Shown here: positions 20,026 through 30,568 of the stretch, one piece after another
Numbering within the stretch: the first letter of the stretch is position 1
Layout of the letters: each line of letters opens with the position of its first letter
Assembly: GCF_009800925.1 (NCBI RefSeq)
Contig: NZ_WOYF01000001.1
Coordinates: 496,001-560,000, forward strand
Reading direction: 5' to 3'
Source: Budvicia diplopodorum
GTDB taxonomy: Bacteria; Pseudomonadota; Gammaproteobacteria; Enterobacterales; Enterobacteriaceae
Length of the DNA stretch: 64,000 nucleotides
Notes under the pieces: model-generated
Seen by the model: only the letters and a program-made list of their open reading frames with translations
Databases searched by the model: none
What the model was told of the DNA's origin: nothing
Position numbers and translations under genes: made by a program

Positions 20026-20113
20026 GTCAGTTCAGAAAAACGGGATCTAGGTTTTAGCTAACCAACTACGCTTAGCCTAAAAGCTGGGCCCCGTTTTTCA
20101 ACGGGATAATGAC
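20026..20113. repeat. Long imperfect palindrome, intergenic repeat copy A
   Basis: About 88 bases whose two halves are inverted copies of each other, both containing AAAAACGGG-type cores, with a short centre. The right half, with CCCGTTTTTCAACGGGAT, is closely similar to the element at 29223-29316. It lies between the importer operon and yajQ, which converge here. It has the look of a small non-autonomous (MITE-like) repeat. Confidence 0.65.
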
Positions 20114-20125
20114 GAGGAGTAACGA

Positions 20126-20617
20126 TTAATCCCTAAAATTATTAAACTGGAACGGCTGGCCCAGCTCTGCGCCTCGGATCAACGCCATCACGCCCTGTAG
20201 GTCGTCGCGCGCTTTACCGGTTACCCGAACCTGATCGCCCTGAATTTGAGCCTGTACCTTTAGCTTGCTGTCCTTGATTAGCTTAACCAGCTTCTTGGCC
20301 ATTTCGCTTTCAATACCCTGCTTAAGCTTAACCTCAACGCTATAGGTTTTACCGCTGTGTACAAACTCTTCCGGGATCTCCAACGCACCGGCATCAATGC
20401 CGCGCTTGGCTAATTTCTCGCGCAGGATGTCCAGAAGCTGCTGTACCTGAAAGTCAGACTCACTGATCGCCTTGATGGTTTCGTTCTTTTCATTCAGCTC
20501 AAAGCTGGCGGGAACGTTGCGGAAGTCCCAACGGGTAGTCAGTTCACGGCTGGCGTTGTCTACGCCGTTGCGGACTTCGGGCATATCAATTTCAGAAACA
20601 ATATCGAAAGATGGCAT
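20126..20617 (-). CDS. yajQ: YajQ family nucleotide-binding protein
   Basis: 163 residues, matching the usual YajQ length. Starts [20 protein letters not shown], the family hallmark, and has two ferredoxin-like halves with the conserved [10 protein letters not shown]-type and [15 protein letters not shown] segments. YajQ proteins bind nucleotides; in Xanthomonas a homologue binds cyclic di-GMP, while the role in enterobacteria is unsettled. AAGGAAG lies upstream of the ATG. It diverges from yajL. Confidence 0.93.
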   Translation of the reverse strand: MPSFDIVSEIDMPEVRNGVDNASRELTTRWDFRNVPASFELNEKNETIKAISESDFQVQQLLDILREKLAKRGIDAGALEIPEEFVHSGKTYSVEVKLKQGIESEMAKKLVKLIKDSKLKVQAQIQGDQVRVTGKARDDLQGVMALIRGAELGQPFQFNNFRD

Positions 20618-20734
20618 AAAATTCTTCCTTTTTAATAATGGCGCTTTTAATGATAAACATTGTTATGCATGATACCCGTTATACACCGGCCTGCAAAACT
20701 TCAGGCGGAAAAAACTGATTAAAAGGACGACAAA

Positions 20735-21322
20735 ATGACACCAAGAGCGCTGGTTTGTCTGGCCCACGGTAGTGAAGAAACCGAAGCCGTTACTACCATT
20801 GACCTGCTGGTCAGAGCCGGTATTCAGGTTACCACCGCCAGCGTAGAGGGTGACGGCTGTTTGCAAATCGTCTGTTCGCGGGGAGTAAAGCTACTGGCCG
20901 ACTACCCGCTGGTTGAGATCGCAGATGAACACTTTGACGCGGTTATTCTGCCCGGCGGCGTCAAAGGCGCTGAATGCTTTCGCGACAGCCCGCTGCTGAT
21001 AGAACGGCTGCGCCAGACCCATATGAGCGGTAATGTTGTTGCCGCTATTTGCGCCTCTCCGGCCTTAGTGTTGGAGCACCATAAGCTCTTTCCGCTGGGA
21101 AATATGTCAGTCAATCCTGACTTCAAGCATCTGATTCCAGAAAATAAGTGGGTTGACCGTCGGGTTACCTACGATGAGCGGGTCAATCTGGTTACCAGTC
21201 AGGGAGTTGGTACTTCCATTGATTTCGCGCTAAAGCTGATAGAAGTGCTGGTTAGCCGGGAAAAAGCGGCTCAAGTGGCGCGGCCGCTAATGGTAGCGCC
21301 GGGGATTTACGCCTATATCTGA
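20735..21322 (+). CDS. yajL: YajL, DJ-1/ThiJ family protein
   Basis: 195 residues of the DJ-1/PfpI superfamily. The reactive nucleophile-elbow cysteine is Cys106 in [14 protein letters not shown], and the partner acidic residue is in HGSEETEAV near the N-terminus. E. coli YajL has been described as an oxidative-stress chaperone and, with dispute, as a deglycase. Convergent with thiI as in E. coli, with a shared terminator in between. Confidence 0.93.
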   Translation: MTPRALVCLAHGSEETEAVTTIDLLVRAGIQVTTASVEGDGCLQIVCSRGVKLLADYPLVEIADEHFDAVILPGGVKGAECFRDSPLLIERLRQTHMSGNVVAAICASPALVLEHHKLFPLGNMSVNPDFKHLIPENKWVDRRVTYDERVNLVTSQGVGTSIDFALKLIEVLVSREKAAQVARPLMVAPGIYAYI

Positions 21323-21329
21323 TTGCGTA

Positions 21330-21360
21330 CCGGCGTTATAAGCAATAACGCCGGATTTTT
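21330..21360 (+). terminator. Terminator of yajL
   Basis: Perfect 10-bp stem (21330-21339 with 21345-21354), 5-base loop, followed by ATTTTT. It lies only a few bases from the convergent thiI stop codon. Confidence 0.8.
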
Positions 21361-21361
21361 A

Positions 21362-22816
21362 TTACGCCTGAGTCCGATAAACCTTCACGTTACTATGGCC
21401 CTGCTCAATTAAATAAAGCGCCTGTAGGCGGCTCATTACGCCGCGATCGCAGTACAGCAAATAGGTCTTGGTTTTATCCAGCTCGCTGAATGCGGTTCCC
21501 AGCTTATAAAACGGGATTTTTTCGACTTTGACTTGCTCAAGCATCAGTGGGTTACTGTCGGTTTCATCCGGCGCACGAATATCCAGAATCACATCGTTAC
21601 TGCCAAATGCCGCAACGGTTTCAACTTCCGCTACCTGCTCTTGGGTTTGTTCAGCAATCTGGCGGATATCGATATTAACCGCTTCATTCACTACCCGTTC
21701 CAAAATAGAAAAATCAAACTTCGCTTCTTCCGCTTCAATTTTGGCTTTAACCGCTTTAACCGTCGGGCTCTTAGAAATCACACCGCAGTATTCCGGCATA
21801 GTTTTGGCAAAATCTTCAGTACCAATTTTGCGCGCCATATCAATGATGTGCTCTTTATCATGAGAAATGAGCGGGCGCAGAATTAAGGTGTCTGAAGCAT
21901 TATCAATCAGTCGCAGGTTAGTTAATGTCTGGCTGGAAACCTGACCTAGTGCTTCGCCGGTGACCAGCGCCTGAACGCCATAGCGCTCAGCCATGGCTGA
22001 AGCGGCACGAACCATCATGCGCTTAAGCACCACGCCCATCTGGCCGTCGTCTACGTTCTCCAGAATTTGTCCGACAACCGGAGCGAAATCTATCGAGATG
22101 AAGCGAACCTTATGCGAGCTGCCGAACCGACGCCACAGGTAGTAAGCAACCTGCTTAACGCCGATCTCATGGGCTGCTCCGCCCAGATTAAAGAAACAGT
22201 AGTGAACCCGGCAGCCGCGGCGCATCAGCATATAGCTAGAAACCCCAGAGTCAAAACCGCCGGAAATCAACGATAACACGTCTTCCTGAGTGCCGATCGG
22301 GAAACCGCCAAGGCCGGGATAGCGGCCCTGAACCATAATCAGGCGATCGCCTTCAATTTCCAGATTCACCGTAACGTCAGGGTGGTTGAGCTTAACTTTG
22401 GCCGATTCAATATGTTGGTTTAACCCGCCGCCCACGTAGCGCTCAACGTCTTGGGAGTTAAACTCTTGCTTACCGCGGCGTTTAACCCGCACGCAGAAAG
22501 TTTTACCTTCCAACTGATCGCGAAAGTTAGCTAACGTTTGTTCGAAAATATCATGCATATCGGTGTAAGGCGTGTCGTCCACCGCAAGAATGTGGTGAAT
22601 ACCGGGAATTCGCATCAGTTCGTCGCGAATGATCGGGCACTTAGACTGATCTTTGGTGGTGACTTCCAGATGGTCCCAGTGGCGGATAACCGAACACTCT
22701 TCATCGTGTAGTCTCAACACGTTGCGGACGCTCCCGGTTAAGATTTTGATAAAGCGCTTGCGTACGGTCACGCTTTTGATAGTAATTTCCGGGAACAGCT
22801 TGATGATAAACTTCAT
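21362..22816 (-). CDS. thiI: ThiI, tRNA 4-thiouridine synthase and thiazole sulfurtransferase
   Basis: 484 residues with three parts: an N-terminal ferredoxin-like and THUMP tRNA-binding region, a PP-loop adenylation domain with [12 protein letters not shown], and a C-terminal rhodanese domain. The two key cysteines fall at the E. coli positions, Cys344 in [10 protein letters not shown] and Cys456 in [11 protein letters not shown]. It transfers sulfur from IscS to U8 of tRNA and to ThiS for the thiazole of thiamine. Its neighbour on this strand upstream is selO, which is not its E. coli neighbour. Confidence 0.95.
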   Translation of the reverse strand: MKFIIKLFPEITIKSVTVRKRFIKILTGSVRNVLRLHDEECSVIRHWDHLEVTTKDQSKCPIIRDELMRIPGIHHILAVDDTPYTDMHDIFEQTLANFRDQLEGKTFCVRVKRRGKQEFNSQDVERYVGGGLNQHIESAKVKLNHPDVTVNLEIEGDRLIMVQGRYPGLGGFPIGTQEDVLSLISGGFDSGVSSYMLMRRGCRVHYCFFNLGGAAHEIGVKQVAYYLWRRFGSSHKVRFISIDFAPVVGQILENVDDGQMGVVLKRMMVRAASAMAERYGVQALVTGEALGQVSSQTLTNLRLIDNASDTLILRPLISHDKEHIIDMARKIGTEDFAKTMPEYCGVISKSPTVKAVKAKIEAEEAKFDFSILERVVNEAVNIDIRQIAEQTQEQVAEVETVAAFGSNDVILDIRAPDETDSNPLMLEQVKVEKIPFYKLGTAFSELDKTKTYLLYCDRGVMSRLQALYLIEQGHSNVKVYRTQA

Positions 22817-23065
22817 GATAGTTGCGAGTACTTACGTAGTTAAGGCGAATGAAAAAGGGTGTTATGGCAACACTGACCATAGCGTTTCTGGGCGGGGAGT
22901 ATACACCGGGATCGGGGTTTTAGTCACAAAACTTCTGCATCAGCGGGGAAGATTTATCGGGCAATTTATCAGGAATAGCGCCGTTTGTTTCCACGTTTCG
23001 CCGCAGAAGAAGCAGGCTTGAAGTTAGCGCGCGCTGCGACGAAAAGTGATATTGGCCTCAGGAGA

Positions 23066-24508
23066 TCAGCTGGAACAAGAGATAGTTAACGTTTTACCCC
23101 ATTCAGGAGGTAATGCCGCCAGATCGTCATATTCCGGTAATTCTGAATACGGATCCAGCAACCCATGGTGAAGGCGCTTTAATACGCTGACATCATCGCG
23201 TTCAGCTGCCTCAATGGCCTGCTGGGCCAGATAGTTACGCAAAATGCGCTTCGGGTTAACCGACTTCATTAGCCGTTGGCGCCGTTCATCGCTCACCTGC
23301 TCCGGTTGAATACGCGTGCACCACCGTTGGTACCAACTATCAAACGCCTCGCGGTCGATAAAATCATCGCGCAGGGCAAGCCGTGAGCTACCCTGCTCAA
23401 CGTCGCTTAACCGGCGGAAAGTGCGGGTATAATCGCGCTTTTCTTTAGCTATCAGGCTAAGCAATTCGTTAAGCAAGTCGTTATCTTGACTATGCTGAGT
23501 AAATAGCCCCAACTTAGCGCGCATCTGTTTGCCAAAGGCCGCCACTAATTCAGGCTCATAGGCAGCCAAACCGCGCTGAAGCTGTTCCATGGTCATCAAA
23601 CCCGACAGCGCATTGGCCAGCTTATGCAAATTCCAGAAAGCGACCGCAGGCTGATTACTAAAAGCATAACGCCCCTGATAATCGCTGTGATTACAGATAT
23701 AGCCCGGGCTGTAATCATCCAAAAAGCCATAGGGGCCAAAATCAATGGTCAGCCCCAGAATGGACATATTGTCGGTATTCATTACGCCGTGGGCAAAACC
23801 CACCGACTGCCACAGTGCGATAAGCCTCGCCGTACGTTCAACAATATCTTTGAACCATAGGAAGTAGCGATCGGGCTCTTGTTCTAGCTCAGGCCAATGG
23901 TGCCCAATGGCATAATCGGCCAACTGGCGCACCTGCTCCGGCTGATTCCGATGATAAAAATGTTCAAAATGACCAAAGCGAATATGGCTTTCAGCAACCC
24001 GAAGCAGCATTGCTCCTCGCTCAGGCTGCTCACGGAATACCGGATTCTGACTGGTAACAATGGTTAATGCGCGGGTAGTGGGAACGCCCAAATTATGCAG
24101 GGCCTCTGAAGCCAGAAACTCACGAATGACCGAGCGTAGCACCGCCCTACCGTCACCCATTCGGGAATAAGGCGTTAATCCGGCCCCTTTCAGATGCCAG
24201 TCAACCTTGTTACCGTTACTCAGCAGTTGCTCCCCGAGCAAAATGCCCCGCCCGTCGCCCAATTGCCCGGCCCACGAACCAAACTGATGGCCGCTGTACA
24301 CCTGCGCCAGAGGCTTCATGCCGGGCAACAGCGTTTCACCGTTCCATAACCCTTGGTTTTCACGGCTAAACAGTGCATCTGTCAGGCCCAGCTCCGCGGC
24401 CAGCGGAGCGTTATAATAAAGTAAGCGTGCATCGTTTAGCGGCGTAGGATTCAGTGCGGTATAAAACCCATCCAGCTCATCGTGGTAGGTGTTAACAAAT
24501 TTCAGCAT
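23066..24508 (-). CDS. selO: SelO family protein adenylyltransferase (YdiU)
   Basis: 480 residues from the ATG at 24508, which has AAGG six bases upstream; a GTG at 24523 is the alternative. SelO is a pseudokinase that transfers AMP to hydroxyl side chains of proteins. Typical segments are [32 protein letters not shown] and the active-site [10 protein letters not shown] followed by DFGP. The C-terminus ends in CSS, with Cys at the position of selenocysteine in eukaryotic homologues. Its place between thiI and xseB differs from E. coli, where ydiU is far away. Confidence 0.92.
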   Translation of the reverse strand: MLKFVNTYHDELDGFYTALNPTPLNDARLLYYNAPLAAELGLTDALFSRENQGLWNGETLLPGMKPLAQVYSGHQFGSWAGQLGDGRGILLGEQLLSNGNKVDWHLKGAGLTPYSRMGDGRAVLRSVIREFLASEALHNLGVPTTRALTIVTSQNPVFREQPERGAMLLRVAESHIRFGHFEHFYHRNQPEQVRQLADYAIGHHWPELEQEPDRYFLWFKDIVERTARLIALWQSVGFAHGVMNTDNMSILGLTIDFGPYGFLDDYSPGYICNHSDYQGRYAFSNQPAVAFWNLHKLANALSGLMTMEQLQRGLAAYEPELVAAFGKQMRAKLGLFTQHSQDNDLLNELLSLIAKEKRDYTRTFRRLSDVEQGSSRLALRDDFIDREAFDSWYQRWCTRIQPEQVSDERRQRLMKSVNPKRILRNYLAQQAIEAAERDDVSVLKRLHHGLLDPYSELPEYDDLAALPPEWGKTLTISCSS

Positions 24509-24960
24509 GATTGGCCTTATCACCCTCGTTCTTTGAATATCTCTCAGTGTAGAACGAGTTACCGTTGATTAACACGGACTGACCGTAGGGGAAATCACTA
24601 TTTACTCAAAGAATCTGTTTAAACAAAGCGTTATTTGTTTATGCCAGCGGCAAGAATCAATTTATCCAATCAATATCTCTGATACATAGGTAAAAGATGA
24701 TAATTTCGGACAAGTGCACAAATTCACCCTTATTTATCCTTTGTATGAATTATTTAATGATAAACTGCACGACAGAAACTCTTTTTTCATGCGGTTACCA
24801 CAACCCGTTAGCACCAACCATCGTGATACATAGTGTTATACTGTGATAACGCTTTCTGCTACTGGTATACCTTCGCAATAGCTTTATACTAGTCCGGTTA
24901 TTTTAGGTATAGCTAGCGCTATGGTTCAGAACGACAACATTTAATTGAAGCCACTTATAT
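24509..24960. other. selO-xseB divergent intergenic region
   Basis: 452 AT-rich bases with no gene. The xseB-ispA-dxs promoter should lie near its right end, where two TTATACT/TTATACTAG -10-like boxes occur at about 24836-24842 and 24885-24891, each with only weak -35 candidates. Nothing else recognised. Confidence 0.5.
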
Positions 24961-25212
24961 ATGCCCAAGATGCCAAAAAAATCGCCTCCGGCAGCCAGTT
25001 TTGAAACTGCGCTCGGCGAGTTAGAACAAATCGTTAACCGCCTTGAAACCGGCGAACTTCCGCTAGAAGATGCGCTAAACGAATTTGAGCGCGGTATTCA
25101 ACTAGCCCGTCAGGGCCAGCAACAGCTACAGCAAGCAGAACAGCGGGTTCAAATACTACTTAACAGCGATCCAGACGCGCCGTTAGTTCCGTTTACTTCG
25201 GACGACGCCTAA
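24961..25212 (+). CDS. xseB: Exodeoxyribonuclease VII small subunit
   Basis: 83 residues, close to the E. coli length of 80. It shows the helical family pattern [22 protein letters not shown] followed by a Gln-rich coiled stretch. XseB binds the large subunit XseA to form exonuclease VII, which degrades single-stranded DNA from both ends. Its stop overlaps the ispA start by one base (TAATG), so the two are translationally coupled. Confidence 0.95.
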   Translation: MPKMPKKSPPAASFETALGELEQIVNRLETGELPLEDALNEFERGIQLARQGQQQLQQAEQRVQILLNSDPDAPLVPFTSDDA

Positions 25213-26114
25213 TGCAATCATTCAGCCAACTTCAGTCAGCATACCGCCACCGCGTTAATACTGCGCTTGAGGGGTATATTAACGCTCTGCCTTATAATCA
25301 GGCTCCGCTGGTAGACGCGATGCGCTATGGAGCACTGCTAGGGGGAAAGCGTTTACGTCCATTCTTAGTCTACGCTACGGGTGAAATGCTCGGGCTATCG
25401 CTAAATAATCTGGACGTTCCTGCCGCAGCGATTGAATGCATTCACGCCTATTCTTTAATCCATGACGATTTACCCGCCATGGATGACGACGATTTACGCC
25501 GGGGCCAGCCGACCTGCCATGTCAAATTTGGTGAAGCGCATGCTATTTTGGCCGGTGATGCATTACAAACCTTGGCTTTTTCAATCCTTTGTGATGCCGA
25601 TATGCCCGCCGTTAGCGTTACCTCTAGGCTAGCTATGGTCAGCGAACTGGCCCTTTCCAGCGGAGCCGCTGGTATGTGTGTAGGCCAGGCGCTGGATTTA
25701 GAAGCTGAAAAAAGAAAAATTGATTTATCTGAACTGGAACGGATCCACCGCCACAAAACCGGCGCTCTGATCCGCTCATCTATTCGCTTGGCCGCATTAG
25801 CTGCCGGTGAACACGGTAAAGCGGCGCTTCCTCTGCTGGACCGTTACGCTAACGCTATTGGTCTGGCTTTTCAGGTTCAGGACGATATTCTTGATATTGT
25901 CGGCGCAACGGAAAAAACCGGTAAACGTCAGGGTGCCGATATTCAACACGAAAAGAGCACCTATCCGGCGCTGCTTGGCCTCGAAAAGGCACAGGAAAAG
26001 GCATTGGCCCTGTATCAGGAAGCGATGGATTCACTATCTCTATTAGCTTCACAATCATATAATACCGATTCACTGGAAGCGCTTGCCGGTTTTATTATCG
26101 AACGTGATAACTAA
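25212..26114 (+). CDS. ispA: Farnesyl diphosphate synthase (geranyltranstransferase)
   Basis: 300 residues, E. coli IspA has 299. Both aspartate-rich motifs of trans-prenyltransferases are present: DDLPAMDDDDLRRG and DDILDIVG, which bind Mg2+ and diphosphate. Also GGKRLRP near residue 45. It condenses dimethylallyl and isopentenyl diphosphate to farnesyl diphosphate for undecaprenyl phosphate and ubiquinone chains. Middle gene of xseB-ispA-dxs. Confidence 0.96.
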   Translation: MQSFSQLQSAYRHRVNTALEGYINALPYNQAPLVDAMRYGALLGGKRLRPFLVYATGEMLGLSLNNLDVPAAAIECIHAYSLIHDDLPAMDDDDLRRGQPTCHVKFGEAHAILAGDALQTLAFSILCDADMPAVSVTSRLAMVSELALSSGAAGMCVGQALDLEAEKRKIDLSELERIHRHKTGALIRSSIRLAALAAGEHGKAALPLLDRYANAIGLAFQVQDDILDIVGATEKTGKRQGADIQHEKSTYPALLGLEKAQEKALALYQEAMDSLSLLASQSYNTDSLEALAGFIIERDN

Positions 26115-26151
26115 GCGGTATTCTTAAGCCCACTATTTAAACGAGTTTTGG

Positions 26152-28017
26152 ATGAGCCTTGATATAACCCAATATCCAACCTTGGCGTTAGTTAATAATC
26201 CCGACGATTTACGCCTGATATCAAAAGATAGCCTGCCGAAGCTGTGTGATGAGCTGCGGCAATATCTGCTGAACAGCGTTAGTCGATCCAGCGGCCATCT
26301 GGCTTCTGGCCTTGGCACTGTAGAGCTGACGGTGGCACTTCACTATGTCTACAATACGCCATTCGACCATCTTATCTGGGACGTTGGTCATCAGGCTTAC
26401 CCGCATAAAATTCTGACCGAACGCCGCGACCGTATGCCAACCATCCGCAAAAAAAATGGGCTTCACCCCTTCCCTTGGCGTGAAGAAAGCGAATATGACG
26501 TGCTGTCCGTCGGCCATTCTTCAACCTCTATCAGCGCCGGGCTAGGGCTTGCCGTTGCCGCACAGCGCGAAGGCAAAGGCCGTCGTACCGCCTGTGTTAT
26601 CGGCGATGGCGCGATGACCGCGGGCATGGCCTTTGAGGCCATGAACCATGCCGGAGATATCAAGCCCGACATGTTAGTGATTCTGAACGACAACGAAATG
26701 TCGATTTCAGAAAACGTCGGTGCGCTCAATAATCATCTGGCCCAAATTCTTTCCGGCAAGCTTTATTCTTCTCTGCGCGAAAGCGGCAAAATGATGCTTT
26801 CCGGCCTACCTCCGATTAAAGAGCTGGTAAAACGCACCGAAGAGCACCTGAAAGGCATGGTGGTACCGGGTACGCTGTTTGAAGAGTTTGGGTTTAACTA
26901 TATCGGTCCGGTTGACGGGCATGATGTGCAAGCGTTAGTGCAAACCCTGAAAAACATGCGCAGCCTGAAAGGGCCTCAGTTACTGCATATCATGACCAAA
27001 AAAGGTAAGGGTTATGCCCCTGCCGAGAAAGATCCGATTGGCTGGCACGGTGTACCTAAGTTTGATCCTGAAACCGGAACCCAGCAAAAAGGCGGCAGTT
27101 CACACCCAAGCTATTCTACTATTTTTGGCGACTGGCTATGCGAAACGGCGGCCACTGACGACAAACTGATGGCCGTAACGCCCGCCATGCGTGAAGGTTC
27201 AGGCATGGTGCGTTTTTCAAAGGAATACCCAACGCGGTATTTCGATGCCGCCATTGCGGAACAGCACGCGGTCACCTTTGCCGCCGGTCTAGCCATTGGC
27301 GGTTTTAAACCCATTGTTGCCATTTACTCTACCTTCTTACAGCGCGGCTACGATCAGGTTATTCATGACGTGGCGATTCAGGGGCTACCGGTGATGTTTG
27401 CCATTGACCGTGGCGGCATCGTCGGTGCCGACGGCCCAACGCATCAGGGGGCCTTCGATCTCAGCTTCCTGCGCTGCATTCCCAATATGGTGATTATGGC
27501 TCCAAGCGATGAGAATGAATGCCGCCAAATGCTGCATACGGGTCATCACTATCAGGATGGTCCGGTTACCGTACGTTACCCGCGTGGAAATGGAACCGGT
27601 GCAGCGCTGGAGCCGTTAGCCATACTGCCTATCGGCAAAGCCAAAGTACATCGCACCGGCGAGAAGCTGGCGATCCTTAACTTCGGTACCTTATTGCCAG
27701 ACGCGCTGAAAGCTGCCGAACAGTTAAACGCCACCGTTGTGGATATGCGCTTTGTTAAACCGCTCGATCAATCGCTGATTCTGGAGCTGGCACAAAGCCA
27801 CGATGCCTTTATTACGCTGGAAGAGAACGCCATTATGGGCGGGGCCGGTAGCGGCGTTAACGAGCTGCTGATGGCTAACCGAAAAGCGATTCCGGTACTC
27901 AACCTCGGCCTGCCGGATTACTTTATTCCACAGGGCGATCAGGATGAAATTCGGGCCGATCTGGGTCTGGATGCGCAAGGTATCATCAAACAAATCAAAG
28001 AATGGTTAGCCAAGTAG
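26152..28017 (+). CDS. dxs: 1-deoxy-D-xylulose-5-phosphate synthase
   Basis: 621 residues, one more than E. coli Dxs. Thiamine diphosphate-binding [16 protein letters not shown] with downstream NDN, the GHSSTSIS active-site segment and the transketolase pyrimidine domain with [12 protein letters not shown] are visible. It joins pyruvate and glyceraldehyde 3-phosphate to give DXP, the precursor of isoprenoids by the MEP route, of thiamine thiazole and of pyridoxal. It lies 37 bases after ispA and ends at a hairpin facing thiL. Confidence 0.97.
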   Translation: MSLDITQYPTLALVNNPDDLRLISKDSLPKLCDELRQYLLNSVSRSSGHLASGLGTVELTVALHYVYNTPFDHLIWDVGHQAYPHKILTERRDRMPTIRKKNGLHPFPWREESEYDVLSVGHSSTSISAGLGLAVAAQREGKGRRTACVIGDGAMTAGMAFEAMNHAGDIKPDMLVILNDNEMSISENVGALNNHLAQILSGKLYSSLRESGKMMLSGLPPIKELVKRTEEHLKGMVVPGTLFEEFGFNYIGPVDGHDVQALVQTLKNMRSLKGPQLLHIMTKKGKGYAPAEKDPIGWHGVPKFDPETGTQQKGGSSHPSYSTIFGDWLCETAATDDKLMAVTPAMREGSGMVRFSKEYPTRYFDAAIAEQHAVTFAAGLAIGGFKPIVAIYSTFLQRGYDQVIHDVAIQGLPVMFAIDRGGIVGADGPTHQGAFDLSFLRCIPNMVIMAPSDENECRQMLHTGHHYQDGPVTVRYPRGNGTGAALEPLAILPIGKAKVHRTGEKLAILNFGTLLPDALKAAEQLNATVVDMRFVKPLDQSLILELAQSHDAFITLEENAIMGGAGSGVNELLMANRKAIPVLNLGLPDYFIPQGDQDEIRADLGLDAQGIIKQIKEWLAK

Positions 28018-28044
28018 GGTCTTAATCACCAAGCCCACAAACAA

Positions 28045-28077
28045 GAACGGTGAAGAGCGCCCTGCTCCTCACCGTTC
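28045..28077. terminator. Hairpin between convergent dxs and thiL
   Basis: A stem of 14 bp with one mismatch (28045-28058 with 28064-28077) and a 5-base loop. There is no good T-run on either side, so it may act as a weak terminator or an mRNA end stabiliser. Its left arm shares AAGAACGGTGAAG with the araA-araD element. Confidence 0.5.
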
Positions 28078-28105
28078 GTTCAAGCCTTAGCGCAAATAAA
28101 CACGG

Positions 28106-29104
28106 TTAACACACGTCGCTATCCTGCAGATTGCTACCAAAATGGTCAAACCCGTTCAGGTCTAATAATACGGGTTCATTATTGTCACAAATTTGAAAGC
28201 CAGTATGTTCAGGCGTAATTTGCCCGATACAGGTGTAAGGCACGCCTAGATCGGCCAATGCGGTATCCATCGCGCCCCGGTTTTCTTCAGGTATGGTGAA
28301 GCATAATTCATAGTCTTCCCCACCGGATAACGCCCACGTAAGCGCCTGTTCACGGCTACAGCAAGACCTCAACGCGGGTGACAAAACCAGCTGATCCAAA
28401 TGGATCTTTGCGCCACATTTACTCGCTTTCAGAATATGCTGTAGATCGGAGATTAATCCATCGGATAAGTCGATAGCCGACGTTGCCAGCTGACGTATGC
28501 CTTGCCCCATCAGAATACGCGGCTTAGGCCTGAGATGGCGCTTAACCAAATAGTCGCGGGTCTTTTCATCTTCCACCGTCAGGCGATTTTGTAAAATAGC
28601 CAAGCCAGCGGCGCTGTCGCCCGGCCAGCCGGTAACATATATCCAGTTACCGATCTTTGCACCGCTGCGGGTCAGCTCCTTTCCTACCGGGATCCAGCCA
28701 TTAATGGTCAGAGTCAGGCTAAGCGGGCCTTTGGTCGTATCGCCGCCGATAAGCTGCATACCATAGTAGTCGAGCACGCTAAACAGGCTATCGCTAAACC
28801 TTTTCAGCCACTCTTCATTAACCACTGGCAACGTCAGGGCCAAAGAAACCCAGGCAGGATCGGCCCCCATGGCGGCTAAATCACTAAGGTTAACCGCCAA
28901 AGATTTATAGCCCAGATCGGCGGGGTCAATGTCAGGAAGGAAGTGGGTGCCGGAGACTAAGGTGTCAGTACTTATGGCTAAATACTGTTTTTCTGAAGGA
29001 ATCAATAAGGCACAGTCATCACCAATGCCTAAGCGAACGTCTTTTCGGGAGTTACCCTGCCGGTTAAAATAACGGGCAATAACGTCAAACTCACCACATG
29101 ACAT
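28106..29104 (-). CDS. thiL: Thiamine-monophosphate kinase
   Basis: 332 residues, slightly longer than E. coli ThiL. PurM-like fold with the ATP- and Mg-binding GIGDDCALL near residue 25, [18 protein letters not shown] and the C-terminal [10 protein letters not shown]. It phosphorylates thiamine monophosphate to the active diphosphate. In E. coli thiL is followed by pgpA, which is missing here: the next gene downstream is the convergent dxs. nusB lies 339 bases upstream across a palindromic repeat. Confidence 0.95.
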   Translation of the reverse strand: MSCGEFDVIARYFNRQGNSRKDVRLGIGDDCALLIPSEKQYLAISTDTLVSGTHFLPDIDPADLGYKSLAVNLSDLAAMGADPAWVSLALTLPVVNEEWLKRFSDSLFSVLDYYGMQLIGGDTTKGPLSLTLTINGWIPVGKELTRSGAKIGNWIYVTGWPGDSAAGLAILQNRLTVEDEKTRDYLVKRHLRPKPRILMGQGIRQLATSAIDLSDGLISDLQHILKASKCGAKIHLDQLVLSPALRSCCSREQALTWALSGGEDYELCFTIPEENRGAMDTALADLGVPYTCIGQITPEHTGFQICDNNEPVLLDLNGFDHFGSNLQDSDVC

Positions 29105-29443
29105 AATAGCAGTACTCCAAACAAACTCAGAAATAAGGCCGGCGGTGCCGTAGTACCTGTCAGTTAAGGGTAATCAACATACTGGAAATGGTAATCGGCT
29201 TAGCTATCATCGGTCCATCCCCGTCGTCACCCCTGCGAAAGCCGGGGCCCAGCCTTTAAGCCAAGAGTTAACCTGTTAGCTAAAATCTGGATCCCGTTTT
29301 TCAGCGGGATGACGACAGAGAGAATTTTGAGATAATGAGGCAGATTACTCTTTCAAGCATATCCCTTAGCCTTAACTAATTGGCATTACGACAGTGCCAG
29401 CCTTATTGAATTGTTACAAACTAGTCTATTAAATCGCGACAAA
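29105..29443. other. thiL-nusB intergenic region
   Basis: 339 bases without a gene. Its middle is the palindromic repeat at 29223-29316; the rest shows nothing recognisable. Confidence 0.6.
29223..29316. repeat. Long imperfect palindrome, intergenic repeat copy B
   Basis: 94 bases that begin GTCGTC and end GACGAC. The two halves are imperfect inverted copies, each with a CGTCA(C/T)CCC end and a GGG(G/A)(C/T)CCAG inner part. The right half, with ATCCCGTTTTTCAGCGGGAT, closely matches copy A at 20026-20113. It separates thiL from nusB, which are normally adjacent. Confidence 0.7.
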
Positions 29444-29866
29444 CTATTTCGCATTCCGTACGCGGATACGAGGAACGACTTTATCCAGCACCCCGTTCAC
29501 AAACTTGTGGCTATCTTCAGCACCAAAGATTTTCGCTAACTCAATTGCTTCGTTAATCACAACTTTATAAGGCACATCTTCACGTTTACTCAGCTCATAA
29601 ACAGCAACGCGTAAAATTGCTCTTTCAATCTGGCCCAGCTCATCAAGCGTGCGGGACAGGTACGGAGCCATTAGCTTATCCAGTTCACCAGCGTTGGTTG
29701 CCGCTCCGGTAAAAAGCTCGCGGAAGTAGGTTAAATCAACGTCTTTGACATCCTGTTCTGTTAAAAATTCTAATTCAACATCGGCGATATCATTTTTGGA
29801 CAACTGCCAAGAGTATAGCGCCTGAACGGCGCACTCGCGGGCGCGGCGGCGAGCTGCAGGTTTCAC
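29444..29866 (-). CDS. nusB: Transcription antitermination factor NusB
   Basis: 140 residues from the GTG at 29866, preceded by AAGGGG six bases upstream; E. coli NusB has 139 and starts at the same place ([11 protein letters not shown]). A TTG nine codons earlier is not supported. All-helical RNA-binding protein that joins NusE (S10) at boxA for rRNA antitermination. [23 protein letters not shown] and [12 protein letters not shown] are the conserved parts. Confidence 0.95.
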   Translation of the reverse strand: MKPAARRRARECAVQALYSWQLSKNDIADVELEFLTEQDVKDVDLTYFRELFTGAATNAGELDKLMAPYLSRTLDELGQIERAILRVAVYELSKREDVPYKVVINEAIELAKIFGAEDSHKFVNGVLDKVVPRIRVRNAK

Positions 29867-29910
29867 GGAATTCCCCTTAAATAGGTCAGACAATCAAATC
29901 CAATTGAGCT

Positions 29911-29977
29911 TATACCTCAAATAATTCGAGTTACACAAACGCAACCAACGCATCGGCAACCAGAAATTTGACGGGTA
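29911..29977. repeat. ERIC-like element (short, internally deleted form)
   Basis: 67 bases that start TATACCTCAAATAATTCGAG and end ACGGGTA. These are the conserved ends of ERIC/IRU repeats (TATACCC and GGGTATA), with an inner AACGCATCGGCAAC, but the central primer-site region of the full element of about 127 bases is absent. It lies between ribE and nusB. A second copy is at 38016-38082. Confidence 0.7.
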
Positions 29978-29986
29978 ACATCGCTA

Positions 29987-30457
29987 TTACGATTTGATTG
30001 CCTTAATAACATTAATCATTTCTAGCGCAGTCATCGCAGCCTCTGCACCTTTGTTACCGGCTTTAGTTCCGGCGCGTTCGATCGCTTGTTCGATGCTTTC
30101 AGTGGTTAATACGCCGAATGAAACCGGGATTTTACCGTTGATAGCAACGTTAGCTAAACCGGTACTTGCACCACCAGCAACGTATTCAAAGTGAGCGGTA
30201 CCACCACGAATTACGGTTCCTAATGCAATAATAGCATCATACTTATTGGTGTCAGCCAGCGTTTGAGCGGCTAAAGGTAGCTCATAAGCGCCAGGAACCC
30301 AAACAACGGTAATATTTGAATCAGAAACCTGACCAATACGTTTTAATGCATCAATAGCCCCTTCAAGCAGGCTATCGTTAATAAAATTGTTAAAGCGAGC
30401 AATAACAATAGCAACGCGAGCCTGCGGTGCAGCAACAATACCTTCGATAACGTTCAT
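29987..30457 (-). CDS. ribE: 6,7-dimethyl-8-ribityllumazine synthase
   Basis: 156 residues, the same length as the E. coli protein (also called RibH). It forms an icosahedral shell and joins the ribityl-aminouracil to dihydroxybutanone phosphate, the penultimate step to riboflavin. The conserved [26 protein letters not shown] and [12 protein letters not shown] are visible, with the catalytic His in the last. Downstream of ribD and upstream of nusB, the usual enterobacterial order. Confidence 0.96.
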   Translation of the reverse strand: MNVIEGIVAAPQARVAIVIARFNNFINDSLLEGAIDALKRIGQVSDSNITVVWVPGAYELPLAAQTLADTNKYDAIIALGTVIRGGTAHFEYVAGGASTGLANVAINGKIPVSFGVLTTESIEQAIERAGTKAGNKGAEAAMTALEMINVIKAIKS

Positions 30458-30568
30458 AAAAGCATTTCCTTGGTTTATTGATTCAATAGCCCGACAAGGG
30501 GGCGGATTCTATCATATTCTTTTGGCTGCCGCGCTTTGGATTTGCTCCTCCGGGCAGAATTAGTCAGA

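Noticed and set aside
22653-23021. 122-codon plus-strand frame spanning the thiI start and the thiI-selO gap
   Set aside because: Its first half is antisense to thiI and the rest has no recognisable features or ribosome site.
23066-23068. TGA after Cys-Ser-Ser of SelO as a selenocysteine codon
   Set aside because: E. coli SelO ends at the same place with Cys in the Sec position; no reading frame of note follows and no bacterial SECIS-like hairpin was seen directly after it.
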